Positions 9,962 to 19,837 are shown, numbered from the stretch's first letter. The stretch: DNA of 64,000 nt from Desulfolutivibrio sulfodismutans DSM 3696 (GCF_013376455.1 NZ_CP045504.1:4299001-4363000), one strand, 5' to 3'. The notes: generated by a model from the letters alone, not told the origin. Made by a program: numbers and translations.

Positions 9962-10731
9962 ACGTTCTCCAGTGGTGGGAAAACCTGCATTTCACATGGC
10001 GGGAGCTTTTGGACATCGCCATCGTGACCTTTATCTTCTACCGGGGCATGCTGCTGGTCAAAGGCACCCGGGCCGTGTCCATCGTCCACGGCTTTTTACT
10101 GATCATCATCATCTATTACGTCTCCGGCGAATTCGGCCTGAACACCCTGCACTGGCTTCTCACCAACTTCCTGGGCTCCATCTTCCTGGTGGTCATCATC
10201 CTGTTCCAGGCCGACATCCGGCGCGCCCTGTCCACCATGGGCACGGGGCTGTTCTGGAAACGGACCCGGCGCTCCGAGATGGCCGAAACCCTGGTGCGCG
10301 AGGTGGTGCTGGCGGTCTTTCGCATGGCCAAGTCCCGGACCGGGGCGCTCATCGTCATTGAGCGGGACATCCTTTTGGGCGACGTGGTCCAGCGGGGCGT
10401 GGAGTTGTCAGCCACAGTCAGCAAGGAGCTTTTGTTGTCCATTTTCTACGTCGGCACCCCCCTGCATGACGGGGCCGTGGTCATCAGCCGCGACCGCATC
10501 GCCGCCGCCGGATGCATTCTTCCCCTGGCCGCGGTGGCGGGGCTCGATTCGGACTACGGCACCCGGCACCGGGCGGCCCTGGGCATCACCGAGGAGTCCG
10601 ACGCCCTGGCCGTGGTGGTTTCCGAGGAGCGCGGGGTGGTGTCTTTGGCCGAAAACGGCGAGATCGTGTCCTGCCTGGACGAGGCGGCCCTCAAGGAAAA
10701 ATTGTGGGACGTGTGGGGACGGCGGATATGA
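9958..10731 (+). CDS. cdaA: Diadenylate cyclase (c-di-AMP synthase)
   Basis: 257 residues. Three hydrophobic helices fill residues about 15-82, followed by a DisA_N domain with the catalytic motifs DGA (171-173, in LHDGAVV) and RHR (203-205, in TRHRAA). It makes cyclic di-AMP from two ATP at the inner membrane. The GTG start overlaps the folP stop codon (GTGA), and the end overlaps cdaR by four bases, so the three are probably translationally coupled. Placement next to cdaR is the known pairing of enzyme and regulator. Confidence 0.95.
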   Translation: MNVLQWWENLHFTWRELLDIAIVTFIFYRGMLLVKGTRAVSIVHGFLLIIIIYYVSGEFGLNTLHWLLTNFLGSIFLVVIILFQADIRRALSTMGTGLFWKRTRRSEMAETLVREVVLAVFRMAKSRTGALIVIERDILLGDVVQRGVELSATVSKELLLSIFYVGTPLHDGAVVISRDRIAAAGCILPLAAVAGLDSDYGTRHRAALGITEESDALAVVVSEERGVVSLAENGEIVSCLDEAALKEKLWDVWGRRI

Positions 10732-11618
10732 AATCCAACTGGCAGCAGCTCCTTTTGGCCTTCGTGTTGGCCGTCTTTTGCTGGTACCTGGTCACGGGAC
10801 GGGAGAAGGTGGACAGTTGGGTGCCCATGAAGGTGGAGATGACCGGCATGCCCGACGGGCTGTTCATCAAGGGCGGCATGCTCGGCTCCGTGGAGGTGCT
10901 GGTGCGCGGCCCGCGCGGCATGGTGCGCAAGATTGAGGAAAGCCAGTTGGTCTATCCCCTGAATTTGAGCGGCATCACCCCGGGCAAGAACATGGTCGGG
11001 CTGGACCCGGTCAACATCCCCATCTCCAAGGTCTTCGACGTGGTGGAGATTCGCCCTTCGCGCATCGAACTCGACGTGGAGCGCCGGGTGTCCCGGGATA
11101 TCCCGATCAAGCCCGTGCTCGGCTCGCCCGTGCCCGAAGGCTATGTCCTGGCCGGAACCCGGGTGCGGCCCGAGACAGCCCGGGTCACGGGGGCGGAAAA
11201 GGCCGTTTCCGCCATTGAGGACATCCGCACCAACCCCCTGACCTTTGGCCCCGCCAGCGGGGCCGTGGTCGAGGAGCGGGTCGGCCTGGCTATTCCCGAA
11301 GGGCTGGAGGCCTCGCCGCTTTCGGCCATGGTCACCCTGCATTTCGCCCCGCGCCTGGGCGAGGCCACGGTGCGGGTGCCGGTGCGGGCCTTCCCTCCGG
11401 AACGGGTGGAGATCGGCCAAAAGACCGTGACGCTGCGCATCAAGGGACCGGTGCAGCTTTTAAACGACAAGGGGTTCGAGGATCTGGTCGAGGCCCGGGT
11501 GGACGTCAAGCCCGGGACCGAGGTGGGGCGGCGCGACATGCCCTATCAGGTCAAGATGCCCCAGGGGTGCGAACTTCTGGAGGCCCGCCCGGACAAGGTT
11601 TCCGTGACCGTGAAATAG
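10728..11618 (+). CDS. cdaR: YbbR-domain regulator of diadenylate cyclase (CdaR)
   Basis: 296 residues with one N-terminal transmembrane helix (LLLAFVLAVFCWYLV) followed by tandem YbbR repeats that extend outside the membrane. In Gram-positive bacteria this protein binds and regulates CdaA; the same is inferred here from the ATGA overlap with cdaA. In other Desulfovibrio genomes I recall glmM following this pair; here the next gene is eutB. Confidence 0.88.
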   Translation: MKSNWQQLLLAFVLAVFCWYLVTGREKVDSWVPMKVEMTGMPDGLFIKGGMLGSVEVLVRGPRGMVRKIEESQLVYPLNLSGITPGKNMVGLDPVNIPISKVFDVVEIRPSRIELDVERRVSRDIPIKPVLGSPVPEGYVLAGTRVRPETARVTGAEKAVSAIEDIRTNPLTFGPASGAVVEERVGLAIPEGLEASPLSAMVTLHFAPRLGEATVRVPVRAFPPERVEIGQKTVTLRIKGPVQLLNDKGFEDLVEARVDVKPGTEVGRRDMPYQVKMPQGCELLEARPDKVSVTVK

Positions 11619-11635
11619 TCCGCACGAGGTTTTTC

Positions 11636-13018
11636 ATGAGGACATGCACTATTGGCGGGGTAAGCTACCGTTTTCCGGACCTGGCCGGGCTTTTGGCCAA
11701 GGCCACGCCGCATCGCTCGGGGGACGCCCTGGCCGGGCTTGCCGCCGAAACCGAGGCCGAGCGCGTGGCGGCCCGGTTCGTCCTGGCCGACACGCCGCTT
11801 TCCGACTTTTTGGAGCATCCGCTGATTCCCCCCGAGATCGACGAGATCACCCGGCTGATCCTTGAGACCCATGACCGGGCCGCGTTTGCCCCGGTGTCCG
11901 GGATGAGCGTGGGGCAGTTTCGGGACTGGCTGTTGTCCGAGGCCGCCGACGCCGCGAGTCTTGCCGCCCTGGCCCCTGGCCTGACCCCGGAGATGGCCGC
12001 GGCCGTGTCCAAGATCATGCGCAACCAGGATCTGATCCTGGCGGCCGCCAAAATCCGCAATGTGACCGCCTTTCGCACCACCATCGGCCTGCCTGGCCGG
12101 ATAGCCACCCGCCTCCAGCCCAACCATCCCACGGACGACCCCACGGGAATCCTGGCCTCAGCCATCGACGGCCTGGCCCTGGGCAGCGGCGACGCCTGCA
12201 TCGGCATCAATCCCGCCACGGACAGCCCGGCCAACGTGCTGCGCCTTTTGCACATGCTCGACGAATTGCGGCAGCGCTACGCCATCCCCGCCCAAAGCTG
12301 CGTACTGACCCATGTTACGACCACCCTGGAACTGGTGCGCCAGGGCGCTCCGGTGGATCTGGTCTTCCAGTCCATCGGCGGCACCGAGGCCGTCAACAGC
12401 AGTTTCGGGGTGAACTTGGCCCTTTTGGCCGAGGCCCGGGACGCGGCCCTGTCGCTTCATCGGGGGACCGTGGGCCAAAATGTCATGTATTTCGAGACCG
12501 GCCAGGGTTCGGCCCTGTCCGCCGGGGCGCATCACGGCGTGGACCAGCAGACCCTGGAGGCCCGGGCTTACGGCGTGGCCCGGGCGTTTTCACCCCTTTT
12601 GGTGAACACCGTGGTGGGGTTCATCGGGCCGGAATACCTCTACGACGGCAGGCAGATCATCCGGGCCGGGCTTGAGGACGTCTTTTGCGGCAAGCTTCTG
12701 GGCCTGCCCATGGGGGCGGACGTGTGCTACACCAACCACGCCGAGGCCGACCAGGACGACATGGACGTGCTGTTGACCCTGCTTGGCGTGGCCGGATGCG
12801 CCTTCGTCATCGGCGTGCCCGGGGCCGACGACATCATGCTCAATTACCAGAGCACCTCGTTCCATGACGCCCTGTACCTTCGCCGGGTGCTGGGGCTTTC
12901 GCCCGCGCCGGAGTTTGCGGTCTGGCTTGCGGCCATGGGCCTTTTCGACGACCAGGGGCGGCCCCGGGGCGTCGGTCCCGGACACCCTTTGCTGGAGTTG
13001 CCCCATGACCTGCGCTGA
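11636..13018 (+). CDS. eutB: Ethanolamine ammonia-lyase heavy chain
   Basis: 460 residues, the usual EutB length, starting MRTCTIGGVSYRF. Recognisable family segments include RNQDLILAAAKI, NHPTDDP, GIGINPATD-like GINPATDSP, TTLELVRQGAPVDLVFQSIGGTE and the late YTNHAEADQDDMD. It is the catalytic subunit of the adenosylcobalamin-dependent enzyme that splits ethanolamine to acetaldehyde and ammonia. It starts 17 bases after cdaR with an ACGAGGT site and overlaps eutC by 14 bases. No microcompartment shell, eutA or eutH gene accompanies it. Confidence 0.96.
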   Translation: MRTCTIGGVSYRFPDLAGLLAKATPHRSGDALAGLAAETEAERVAARFVLADTPLSDFLEHPLIPPEIDEITRLILETHDRAAFAPVSGMSVGQFRDWLLSEAADAASLAALAPGLTPEMAAAVSKIMRNQDLILAAAKIRNVTAFRTTIGLPGRIATRLQPNHPTDDPTGILASAIDGLALGSGDACIGINPATDSPANVLRLLHMLDELRQRYAIPAQSCVLTHVTTTLELVRQGAPVDLVFQSIGGTEAVNSSFGVNLALLAEARDAALSLHRGTVGQNVMYFETGQGSALSAGAHHGVDQQTLEARAYGVARAFSPLLVNTVVGFIGPEYLYDGRQIIRAGLEDVFCGKLLGLPMGADVCYTNHAEADQDDMDVLLTLLGVAGCAFVIGVPGADDIMLNYQSTSFHDALYLRRVLGLSPAPEFAVWLAAMGLFDDQGRPRGVGPGHPLLELPHDLR

Positions 13019-13916
13019 TTCGCCCTTGGACAGCGCCGCGAAGACGTCCGCCCCTGCGCCCGAAACCGCCGCCCAGGGCGCGACGGCGGAAACGTCCGGC
13101 CAGAGCCTGGACCTGACCCGGTTCACCGCCGCCCGGGTGGCCGTGGGGCTGACCGGGGTAAGCCTGCCCACCGCCGCGCATCTGGCCTTTCTGGCCGACC
13201 ACGCCATGGCCCGGGACGCGGTGCATCTGCCCGTGGACGTGCCCGGGCTTTTGCAGGAGCTTGCCGAGGCGGGGCTGCCATCCCTGTCGCTTCGCAGCCG
13301 GGCCGGGGATCGCCGGGAATACCTGCTGCGGCCGGACCTGGGACGCCGTCTCGACAACGATTCGGCGGCCATGGTGGCGCGCGCCGCCCACGAGGGGGCG
13401 CTTGCCGGGTCAAATCGTCCCGATCTGGCCCTGGTGGTGGCCGACGGACTGTCCGCCCCGGCGGTGATGCGCCAGGCCGTGCCGTTTTTGAGGGAATTTT
13501 TGCCGCGCTGCCGCAGCCGGGGTTACCGCCTGGCCATGGGAACCTATGTGCGTTTCGGCCGGGTGGCCGTGGCCGACGAAGTCGGCGAACTGTGCCGGGC
13601 CAGGACCACGGTCATCCTCATCGGCGAACGCCCGGGGTTGACCTCCCCGGACAGCCTGGGCGTCTACCTGACGTTTGGCCCCAAGGTGGGCAATACCGAC
13701 GAGCGGCGCAACTGCATCTCCAACGTCCGGCCCGAGGGCCTGCCCCACGCCGAGGCCGCCGCCACCCTGGACCATCTGCTGCATCTGGCCCTGACCCGGG
13801 AGCTGACCGGGGTCATGCTCAAGGACGACCGCCCCCTGGCCGTGGGGAACGCCGCCGCGAGCGTGCCGGGCGTGGCTGCAGGAAAGGGGGAGCGCCGGGG
13901 GGATGGGGTGTCGTAA
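13005..13916 (+). CDS. eutC: Ethanolamine ammonia-lyase light chain
   Basis: 303 residues. The first 30 or so are Ala/Ser/Thr-rich and variable, as in other EutC proteins. The core has TAARVAVGLTG, RRDLGRRL-like RPDLGRRL, DLALVVADGLSA, and the conserved IGERPGLTSPDSLGVYLTFGP stretch followed by RNCISN. It completes the cobalamin enzyme with EutB. The start lies inside the end of eutB, indicating translational coupling. The C-terminal tail after LGVMLKD-like residues is Gly/Ala-rich. Confidence 0.95.
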   Translation: MTCADSPLDSAAKTSAPAPETAAQGATAETSGQSLDLTRFTAARVAVGLTGVSLPTAAHLAFLADHAMARDAVHLPVDVPGLLQELAEAGLPSLSLRSRAGDRREYLLRPDLGRRLDNDSAAMVARAAHEGALAGSNRPDLALVVADGLSAPAVMRQAVPFLREFLPRCRSRGYRLAMGTYVRFGRVAVADEVGELCRARTTVILIGERPGLTSPDSLGVYLTFGPKVGNTDERRNCISNVRPEGLPHAEAAATLDHLLHLALTRELTGVMLKDDRPLAVGNAAASVPGVAAGKGERRGDGVS

Positions 13917-13935
13917 GACATGCGGCCATGCGCCC

Positions 13936-13962
13936 ACAAAAAAGCCGGGATCGCTCCCGGCC
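13936..13962 (-). terminator. Terminator, minus strand
   Basis: GCCGGGA/TCCCGGC stem with six T on the minus strand. It is about 125 bases past the fliM stop, with no gene between, and is the likely fliM terminator; the opposite strand lacks a T-run. Confidence 0.6.
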
Positions 13963-14086
13963 GAGGATGCCGTCTCCGTCCTGATCCGCATGCCGGGCCA
14001 ACTGGCGCGCCATGCGGATGCCGAAAGCCAGGCGGCCAAAAATCGGCATTGGATTTTACCGGGCGAAGCCCCGCCGCCGCCCGCGC

Positions 14087-15067
14087 CTATTCGTAGCGGA
14101 TTTCTTCTTCCTTGATGATCTGGAAGGCCTTGTTGGACTTGACCTGGCCCGGGATGCCCTGGAACTTGCGCACGCCCTGGACATCGGCCGCCAAAAGGTC
14201 GTCCTCGTCGTTACTGAGCATCAAAATGTCCCCGGGTTTCAGGCTCAAAAGCTGGCGGCCGGTGATCTGGGTCTCCCCGAAGCGGATGACCATCTCCACC
14301 GGCGTCTCCATGAGCCGCTCCTTGAAACGCGAGATCCAGGCGTGGTCCACCTCCAGGCGTTCGGTCTGGAACGAGGCGTAGAGCTTGGAGCGGATGGGCT
14401 CGATGGTGGCGTAGGGCAGGCACACGATCAGCGACCCGATGGCGTTTTCCAGCTCCACCTCGTAGGTCACCACCACCACCACGTCGCTTGGCGGCACGAT
14501 GGCCGCAAACTGGGGGTTGACCTCCGAGCGCACCAGTTCGATATGCACCTCATGCACCGGGGCCCAGGACTCCTCCATGTTTTCCAGGGCGATGCGCACC
14601 ACCTTGCTGATGATGGCCTGCTCAATGGGGGTGAAGTCCCGGCCCTCGATCTTGGGCTGGCTTCCGGCGCCGCCGAAAAAACTCTCCACCATGGCGAACA
14701 CCAGCCGCGAATCCACCACCAGGATGGCGTTGCCGCGCAGGGGATCGAGCTTGAAGATGTTGATGGAGGTGGGTACGGGCAGGGAACGCATGAAGTCCCC
14801 GAACTTGGACATGTCGATGGAGATGGGATTGACGTCGGCCCGCTTGCGCATGGCGTTGGCCAGGGCGTTGGAGGCCAGGCGGGCGAAGCGGTCGTTGATG
14901 ATCTCAAGGACCGGCATCCGGCCTCGGATGATGCGATCCTGGTTGGACAGGTCGAAGACCACCACCCCGGTGTCGTCCTCCAGGATGTCCGACTCGGCCT
15001 CGATTTCGCCCCCGGAGAGACCGCGCAACAGCGCATCGACCTCGTCCTGGTCCAGTATCTTGCTCAT
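14087..15067 (-). CDS. fliM: Flagellar motor switch protein FliM
   Basis: 326 residues starting MSKILDQDEVDALLRG, which contains the CheY-phosphate binding N-terminal peptide (DQDEVDALL). The middle CheC-like domain includes NPISIDMSKFGDFMRSLPVPTS and the GGxG-type FFGGAGSQP; the C-terminal SpoA domain ends with MLSNDEDDLLAADVQGV. It sits in the C-ring and sets rotation direction. It stands alone here rather than in the fli cluster, opposite eutC and apart from the flg genes at 60 kb. Start chosen at 15067 over an upstream ATG because residues before it are not family-like. Confidence 0.96.
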   Translation of the reverse strand: MSKILDQDEVDALLRGLSGGEIEAESDILEDDTGVVVFDLSNQDRIIRGRMPVLEIINDRFARLASNALANAMRKRADVNPISIDMSKFGDFMRSLPVPTSINIFKLDPLRGNAILVVDSRLVFAMVESFFGGAGSQPKIEGRDFTPIEQAIISKVVRIALENMEESWAPVHEVHIELVRSEVNPQFAAIVPPSDVVVVVTYEVELENAIGSLIVCLPYATIEPIRSKLYASFQTERLEVDHAWISRFKERLMETPVEMVIRFGETQITGRQLLSLKPGDILMLSNDEDDLLAADVQGVRKFQGIPGQVKSNKAFQIIKEEEIRYE

Positions 15068-15175
15068 GGTCCGCTGTCCTTGGCTGTCATGATCCGTCCC
15101 TCGTCCGCCACGCCGCATCGTGCGTCGGGCTGTGCGGCAGACGCCAGGGCGTTCACTGAAACGCTACCTTCGGCG

Positions 15176-15216
15176 AAAAAAAAAGTCCACCCGCATGGCT
15201 GCGGCCGGACTTTTTC
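15176..15216. terminator. Bidirectional terminator
   Basis: AAAAAGTCC ... GGACTTTTT with an inner GC stem. It lies just past the stop of the outer-membrane gene at 15237 and works on either strand. Confidence 0.8.
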
Positions 15217-15236
15217 TGTAACCGGCCGAGGCCGGG

Positions 15237-15818
15237 TCAAAACGTGAAATTGAGGCCCAGGTTGCCGCCCAGGGCGCTCAGGCCGTTTTTATCGAAGGTT
15301 CCGATGTGCTGGTAGCGTCCGGCCAGCTTGATGTTGAAGCCGTCGGTGATCTTGACGGTCGCGCCCAGTTCGGCCTGCTCGGTGACGCTGTACTGCATGC
15401 CCCGGTAGGGCACCTTGCGGTCGGCCCACAGTCCGCCTGCCCCGGCCCCCACGAAAAAGGATGCCTGCTCCGAGGCGGCCATGTGCCAGCGGGCCATCAT
15501 GCTGCCCCCAAACGCCGTGGCGGCGTCTTTTTTGGCGGCCATCCCGACGGTGGTGGCGTCGATTTTCTGCTGGTCGATGTAGTAGCCCAGGCCCTCGGCC
15601 TCAAGGGACAGGTTGTCCACGATGAAATAGCCCAGGGCGCCGCCGTAGGTGGCGATCACGTCAACGTGATCATCGAAGGTGCCGTAAACGCCCCCCCGGG
15701 GCTCGAAATAGGCGGTTCCGGATTTGAACTCCTGGGCCGCCACATAGGCGGTGGTCATGCAAAGGACAAGACCGATGACCGCCAAGAAAAAAAGTGTTTT
15801 GCGCAGACGCCGTTCCAT
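15237..15818 (-). CDS. Outer-membrane beta-barrel protein
   Basis: 193 residues. A signal peptide ends near AYVAAQ (residues 1-29). The rest alternates polar and hydrophobic residues with Gly and aromatic girdles, and the last residue is Phe (LNFTF), the usual signal for barrel insertion. The pattern GALGYFIVDNLSLEAEGLGYY is typical of the small OmpA/OmpW-like or PagL-like barrels; the catalytic residues of PagL cannot be confirmed by eye. It is a single gene with its own terminator and a 505-base upstream region. Function unknown. Confidence 0.75.
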   Translation of the reverse strand: MERRLRKTLFFLAVIGLVLCMTTAYVAAQEFKSGTAYFEPRGGVYGTFDDHVDVIATYGGALGYFIVDNLSLEAEGLGYYIDQQKIDATTVGMAAKKDAATAFGGSMMARWHMAASEQASFFVGAGAGGLWADRKVPYRGMQYSVTEQAELGATVKITDGFNIKLAGRYQHIGTFDKNGLSALGGNLGLNFTF

Positions 15819-16324
15819 TTCTCCCCCCTCCTTGCATGAGATTCAAACCGTGGCATGTTTTGCGTTACGTCGATTCGGCCAAGCAAAATCAATGCCAGAT
15901 ATATAATTACCGTTGTATTCTTGTATCCAGCTGTATTTTCTGATGTTTTATGAATAAGGCTGCCCGGGCGGGGCGTCTGCGCAGGAAAGACAGGGAAGAA
16001 ACGACCAAGTGATTAAGAAAGTGAAAGATGTTCAGGGACTGTGGAGAAGGCTCGCCGGAGGCCGAGCGGTTGGCGTCGCATCGGTGGAGCCGGGGAGGTG
16101 GAGACGGACGGCGCGGATAATTTCATGTGTCGAGACTGGGACATGATTCCAAAAGTCACTCCGGACGCGGATTCCCGGGCTTCTGCGGCCTCCTTTTGGG
16201 TTGTCTTTCCTGTGGGGTTGTCATAAAAGTCCGACACCCCGTGAGTGACAGTGGTGGTTTTTAAAAAACGTCGCGGCGGCGTATTCCGATCAATCCTTTT
16301 ATTCAATATGCCTTGGAGAAGATG
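15819..16324. other. Divergent intergenic region upstream of ald
   Basis: About 505 bases between the outer-membrane gene and ald, AT-rich from 15840 to 15960. It should hold promoters for both directions. I see no convincing gene, RNA or consensus promoter in it. Confidence 0.4.
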
Positions 16325-17437
16325 ATGATTATTGGAATTCCTAAAGAAATCAAGACTTTGGAGAGCCGGGTGTCCATGACCCCGGGCGCGGTGGAAACCT
16401 TGACCCGGCGTGGACACACCGTGTTGGTGGAGTCCGGCGCGGGCAAGGGCAGCGGGCTTCCCGACGAACAGTATGCGGCCGCCGGGGCCAAACTGACCGA
16501 CGCCGCCGGGGCCTGGGGCGCGGAAATGGTCATCAAGGTCAAGGAACCCATTGCGGCGGAATACCAATATCTGCGCAAGGGCCTGCTTCTTTTCACCTAT
16601 CTGCATCTGGCTGCGGACAAGCCCCTGACCGAGGTGCTGCTCAAGTCCGGGACCATCGGCATCGCCTATGAGACCGTGCAGTTGCCCGGCGGCGGGCTGC
16701 CGCTGCTTCTGCCCATGAGCGAAGTGGCCGGACGCATGGCCCCCCAGGTGGGCGCGCATCATCTGGAGAAATCCGAAGGCGGCCGGGGACTTCTGCTGGG
16801 CGGCGTGCCCGGCGTGCCCCAGGCCTCGGTGGTCATCCTCGGCGCGGGCGTGGTGGGCACCAACGCGGCCAAGATCGCCATGGGCATGGGCGCGCAGGTC
16901 ACCGTGCTCGACGTCAACCATTCCCGCCTGCAGTATCTCGACGACATCTACCAGGGCCGCATCGTCACCGTGTCCTCCAACGAGCCCAACATCCGCAAGG
17001 CCGTGACCTACGCCGACCTGCTCATCGGCGCGGTGCTCATCACCGGGGCCAAGGCCCCCCGTCTGGTGACCCGGGACATGATCGGGACCATGAAGGAAGG
17101 CTCGGTCATCGTGGACGTGGCCGTGGACCAGGGCGGGTGCGTGGAGACCATCAAGGCCACCACCCATGCCGCCCCCACCTATCTGGTGGACGGCGTGGTG
17201 CATTACGGCGTGGCCAACATGCCGGGTGCGGTGCCGCGCACCTCCACCTACGCCCTGTGCAACCAGACCCTGCCCTATGCCATGAAGCTGGCCCAAAAGG
17301 GCGTGGAGGCCCTGCACGAGGACCGCTCCCTGGCCCTGGGCCTGAACACCTATCTGGGCGAACTGACCTATGGGGCCGTGGGCGAGGCCTTCGGCATGCC
17401 CTCGACCACGGTTGAGAAGGTTCTGGGCCTGGCCTAG
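16325..17437 (+). CDS. ald: Alanine dehydrogenase
   Basis: 370 residues, the normal family length. The N-terminus [20 protein letters not shown] binds substrate; the NAD fold carries [17 protein letters not shown] near residue 170; the catalytic His is in the LFTYLHLA segment (about 96). It interconverts L-alanine and pyruvate plus ammonia. The start at 16325 has GGAG seven bases upstream; two earlier in-frame starts (TTG 16313, ATG 16322) overlap that site. It precedes a branched-chain amino-acid transporter, suggesting joint amino-acid use, but a strong hairpin separates them. Confidence 0.96.
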   Translation: MIIGIPKEIKTLESRVSMTPGAVETLTRRGHTVLVESGAGKGSGLPDEQYAAAGAKLTDAAGAWGAEMVIKVKEPIAAEYQYLRKGLLLFTYLHLAADKPLTEVLLKSGTIGIAYETVQLPGGGLPLLLPMSEVAGRMAPQVGAHHLEKSEGGRGLLLGGVPGVPQASVVILGAGVVGTNAAKIAMGMGAQVTVLDVNHSRLQYLDDIYQGRIVTVSSNEPNIRKAVTYADLLIGAVLITGAKAPRLVTRDMIGTMKEGSVIVDVAVDQGGCVETIKATTHAAPTYLVDGVVHYGVANMPGAVPRTSTYALCNQTLPYAMKLAQKGVEALHEDRSLALGLNTYLGELTYGAVGEAFGMPSTTVEKVLGLA

Positions 17438-17447
17438 ACAAAACGCA

Positions 17448-17492
17448 TACCGGCCGGGCATGGGGGGCATCTTCACCCATGCCTGGCCGGTA
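17448..17492. repeat. Long imperfect inverted repeat after ald
   Basis: TACCGGCC-GGGCATGGG pairs with CCCATGCC-TGGCCGGTA around a short loop. No T-run follows on either strand, so this is an mRNA-end hairpin or attenuating structure rather than a classical terminator. Confidence 0.5.
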
Positions 17493-17642
17493 GACGCCCA
17501 AACCACGAAAAGGCGGCCTGGATTTTACAAATTTGTTTTTTGTGCCGAACGAGGGATTTCCTTCCAAGGGAAGTTAGGGTATAGGCTGGTCTCGGTGCGG
17601 AGTTGTTAACTCTTTGAAATGAAGCGAGAACAGGAGGTTTGC

Positions 17643-18812
17643 ATGAAAAAGTCCCTGCTTGGCGCCCTGGCGCTGGTCCTTCTGACGGCATTGCCCGCGT
17701 TTGCCGCCGACAGCATCAAACTCGGGTTCAACATCCCCATGACCGGCGACATCCCGGATGTGGGCGAGTCGTCCAAAAATTCGGCCGAGATGCTCAAGAA
17801 AAAGATCAATGACGCTGGCGGCCTCGACATCGGCGGCAAGAAGTACACCCTGGAATTCGTGTATGAGGACAACGAGTCCAAGGCCGAGTCGGCCCTGTCC
17901 GCCGCCCGCAAGCTCATCACCCAGGACAAGGTTCTGGGCATCATCGGACCCCAGTCCAGCAAGCAGGCCGTTCCCGCTGGCGAGGCGTCCAACGAGCTGA
18001 AGGCCCCCATGATCTCCCCCTGGTCCACCAACCCCAACACCACCAAGGGCCGTCCCTTCGTCTTCCGGGGCTGCTTTTTGGACACCTTCCAGGGCCCCGT
18101 GGCCGCCAAGTTCGCCACCGAGGAGTTCGGCGCGAAAAAGGCTGCCGTGATCTACGACATCGCCAGCGACTATCCCAAGGGCCTGGCTGAGGATTTCAAG
18201 GCCGCCTTCGAGAAGATCAACGGCCCCGGCTCCGTGGTGGCCTTTGAGACCTTCACCACCAAGGACGTGGATTTCTCCGCCCAGTTGACCAACATCGCCA
18301 AGTCCGGCGCGGACGTGCTGTTCACCCCGCAGTATTACAATGAAGTGCCGCTGATCGTGAAGCAGGCCAAGTCCATGGGCTTCAACAAGCCGGTCCTGGG
18401 CAGCGACTCCTGGGGCAGCGGCGACCTGATGGGCCTGTGCGGCGACGACTGCAAGGGCCTTTTCTTCGTCACCCACTACGCCGCCGCCGGCGCCAAGGGC
18501 AAGACCAAGGAATTCATCGACGAGTACACCAAGCTCTACAACAAGACCCCCGACGACGTGGCCGCCCTGACCTGGGACTCCATCAACCTGATGCTCGACG
18601 GCGTCAAGCGCATGGGCCCCATCACCGGCGACATGGAGAAGGACCGCGACGCCCTGCGCAAGGCCATGACCTCCACCAAGGACTTCGACGGCATCACCGG
18701 CCAGATGTCCTTTAATCCCGAGGGCGATCACGACCCGGTCAAGTGCGCCGTGGTGGTCAAGATCGACGACGCGGGCAAGTTCGGCTTCTACAAGTCGGTG
18801 TGCCCGAACTAA
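17643..18812 (+). CDS. livK: Branched-chain amino-acid ABC transporter, substrate-binding protein
   Basis: 389 residues. Signal peptide MKKSLLGALALVLLTALPAFA is cleaved before ADSIKLG. The mature protein has the type I periplasmic fold of the Leu/Ile/Val family (IKLGFNIPMTGDIPDVG, ESALSAARKLITQDKVLGIIGPQSS, VLGSDSWGSGDLMG). A later Cys pair (GLCGDDCKG) may form a disulfide. The start at 17643 has a near-perfect AGGAGGT; an earlier in-frame ATG lies within the leader. Substrate is probably a branched-chain or small amino acid. Confidence 0.93.
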   Translation: MKKSLLGALALVLLTALPAFAADSIKLGFNIPMTGDIPDVGESSKNSAEMLKKKINDAGGLDIGGKKYTLEFVYEDNESKAESALSAARKLITQDKVLGIIGPQSSKQAVPAGEASNELKAPMISPWSTNPNTTKGRPFVFRGCFLDTFQGPVAAKFATEEFGAKKAAVIYDIASDYPKGLAEDFKAAFEKINGPGSVVAFETFTTKDVDFSAQLTNIAKSGADVLFTPQYYNEVPLIVKQAKSMGFNKPVLGSDSWGSGDLMGLCGDDCKGLFFVTHYAAAGAKGKTKEFIDEYTKLYNKTPDDVAALTWDSINLMLDGVKRMGPITGDMEKDRDALRKAMTSTKDFDGITGQMSFNPEGDHDPVKCAVVVKIDDAGKFGFYKSVCPN

Positions 18813-18895
18813 CTCACCATGTCACTTTCCTGGCCCGGGATTCCGTTTCCCGGGCCGGGGCGTGACGTTTATCCCATCGCCGGGGGGGCAGGCCG

Positions 18896-19819
18896 TTGCT
18901 TCAATCGTTTATCCAAAATATCTTCAATGCCCTGCAGTGGGGGAGCTTTTATTCCCTCATCGCCCTGGGCTACTGTCTCGTCTACGGCGTACTGCTCCTG
19001 ATCAACTTCGCCCACGGCGACATCTTCATGGTCGGGGCGTACATCGCCTTTTACGTGTGCATGCTTTTTCTGGGCAAGTTCGGGATCATTCCCGGCATGC
19101 CCGGCTGGCTGGTCCTGGCCCTGGCCGTGCCGCTGACCATGATGCTCACCGCCGTGGTGGGCGTCACCCTGGAGCGGGTGGCCTATCGGCCGCTTCGCCG
19201 CAAGGGCGTCAACCGGCTCTACGTGGTCATCACCGCGCTCATGTGCGGGCTTATCCTGGAGCACGCCAACCTGGCGCTTCTGGGCGCCAGCCGCCGCAGT
19301 TTCCCCACGCTCATTCCCACGACGGTCTACAACATCGCCGGGGTCAACATCACCAACGTCAAACTGGGCGTCATCCTGGTGGCCGTCCTGGCCTTTTTCT
19401 TCCTGCGCTTCGTGGTGGTCAAGACCAAGATCGGCATGGCCATGCGGGCCATCTCCTACGACCGGTTCGCCGTGCCGCTCATGGGCATCCCGGCCGACAG
19501 CGTCATCGTCTTCACCTTCGTCCTGGGTTCCGGGTTCGCGGGGCTGGCCGGGCTTTTGTTCGCCGTGACCTATCCGGTGCTCGACCCCTACATGGGGGCG
19601 CTTATCGGCTGGAAGGCGTTTATTGCGGCCGTGGTGGGCGGCATCGGCTCCATTCGGGGGGCCTTTGCCGGAGGCTTTTTGCTGGGGTTCGTGGAGATCA
19701 TGGTGGTGGCCTTTTTTCCCTCCACCCTGCGTGACCTCATCGCGTTCACCATTTTGCTCCTCATTTTGTCGGTCAAGCCCACCGGACTCTTCGGCGTGGC
19801 GCGACGGACCAAGATTTAG
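18896..19819 (+). CDS. livH: Branched-chain amino-acid ABC transporter permease LivH
   Basis: 307 residues with about eight hydrophobic helices. Family marks are LIALGYCLVYGVLLLINFAHGD near the start, the AMRAISYDRFAVPLMGIP coupling segment and the late GWKAFIAAVVGGIGSIRGAFAGG. It forms the channel with LivM. The start is a TTG preceded by a G-rich site (GGGGGGGCAGG), 83 bases after livK. Confidence 0.93.
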   Translation: MLQSFIQNIFNALQWGSFYSLIALGYCLVYGVLLLINFAHGDIFMVGAYIAFYVCMLFLGKFGIIPGMPGWLVLALAVPLTMMLTAVVGVTLERVAYRPLRRKGVNRLYVVITALMCGLILEHANLALLGASRRSFPTLIPTTVYNIAGVNITNVKLGVILVAVLAFFFLRFVVVKTKIGMAMRAISYDRFAVPLMGIPADSVIVFTFVLGSGFAGLAGLLFAVTYPVLDPYMGALIGWKAFIAAVVGGIGSIRGAFAGGFLLGFVEIMVVAFFPSTLRDLIAFTILLLILSVKPTGLFGVARRTKI

Positions 19820-19837
19820 CCTTTTGGCCGGGTAACG

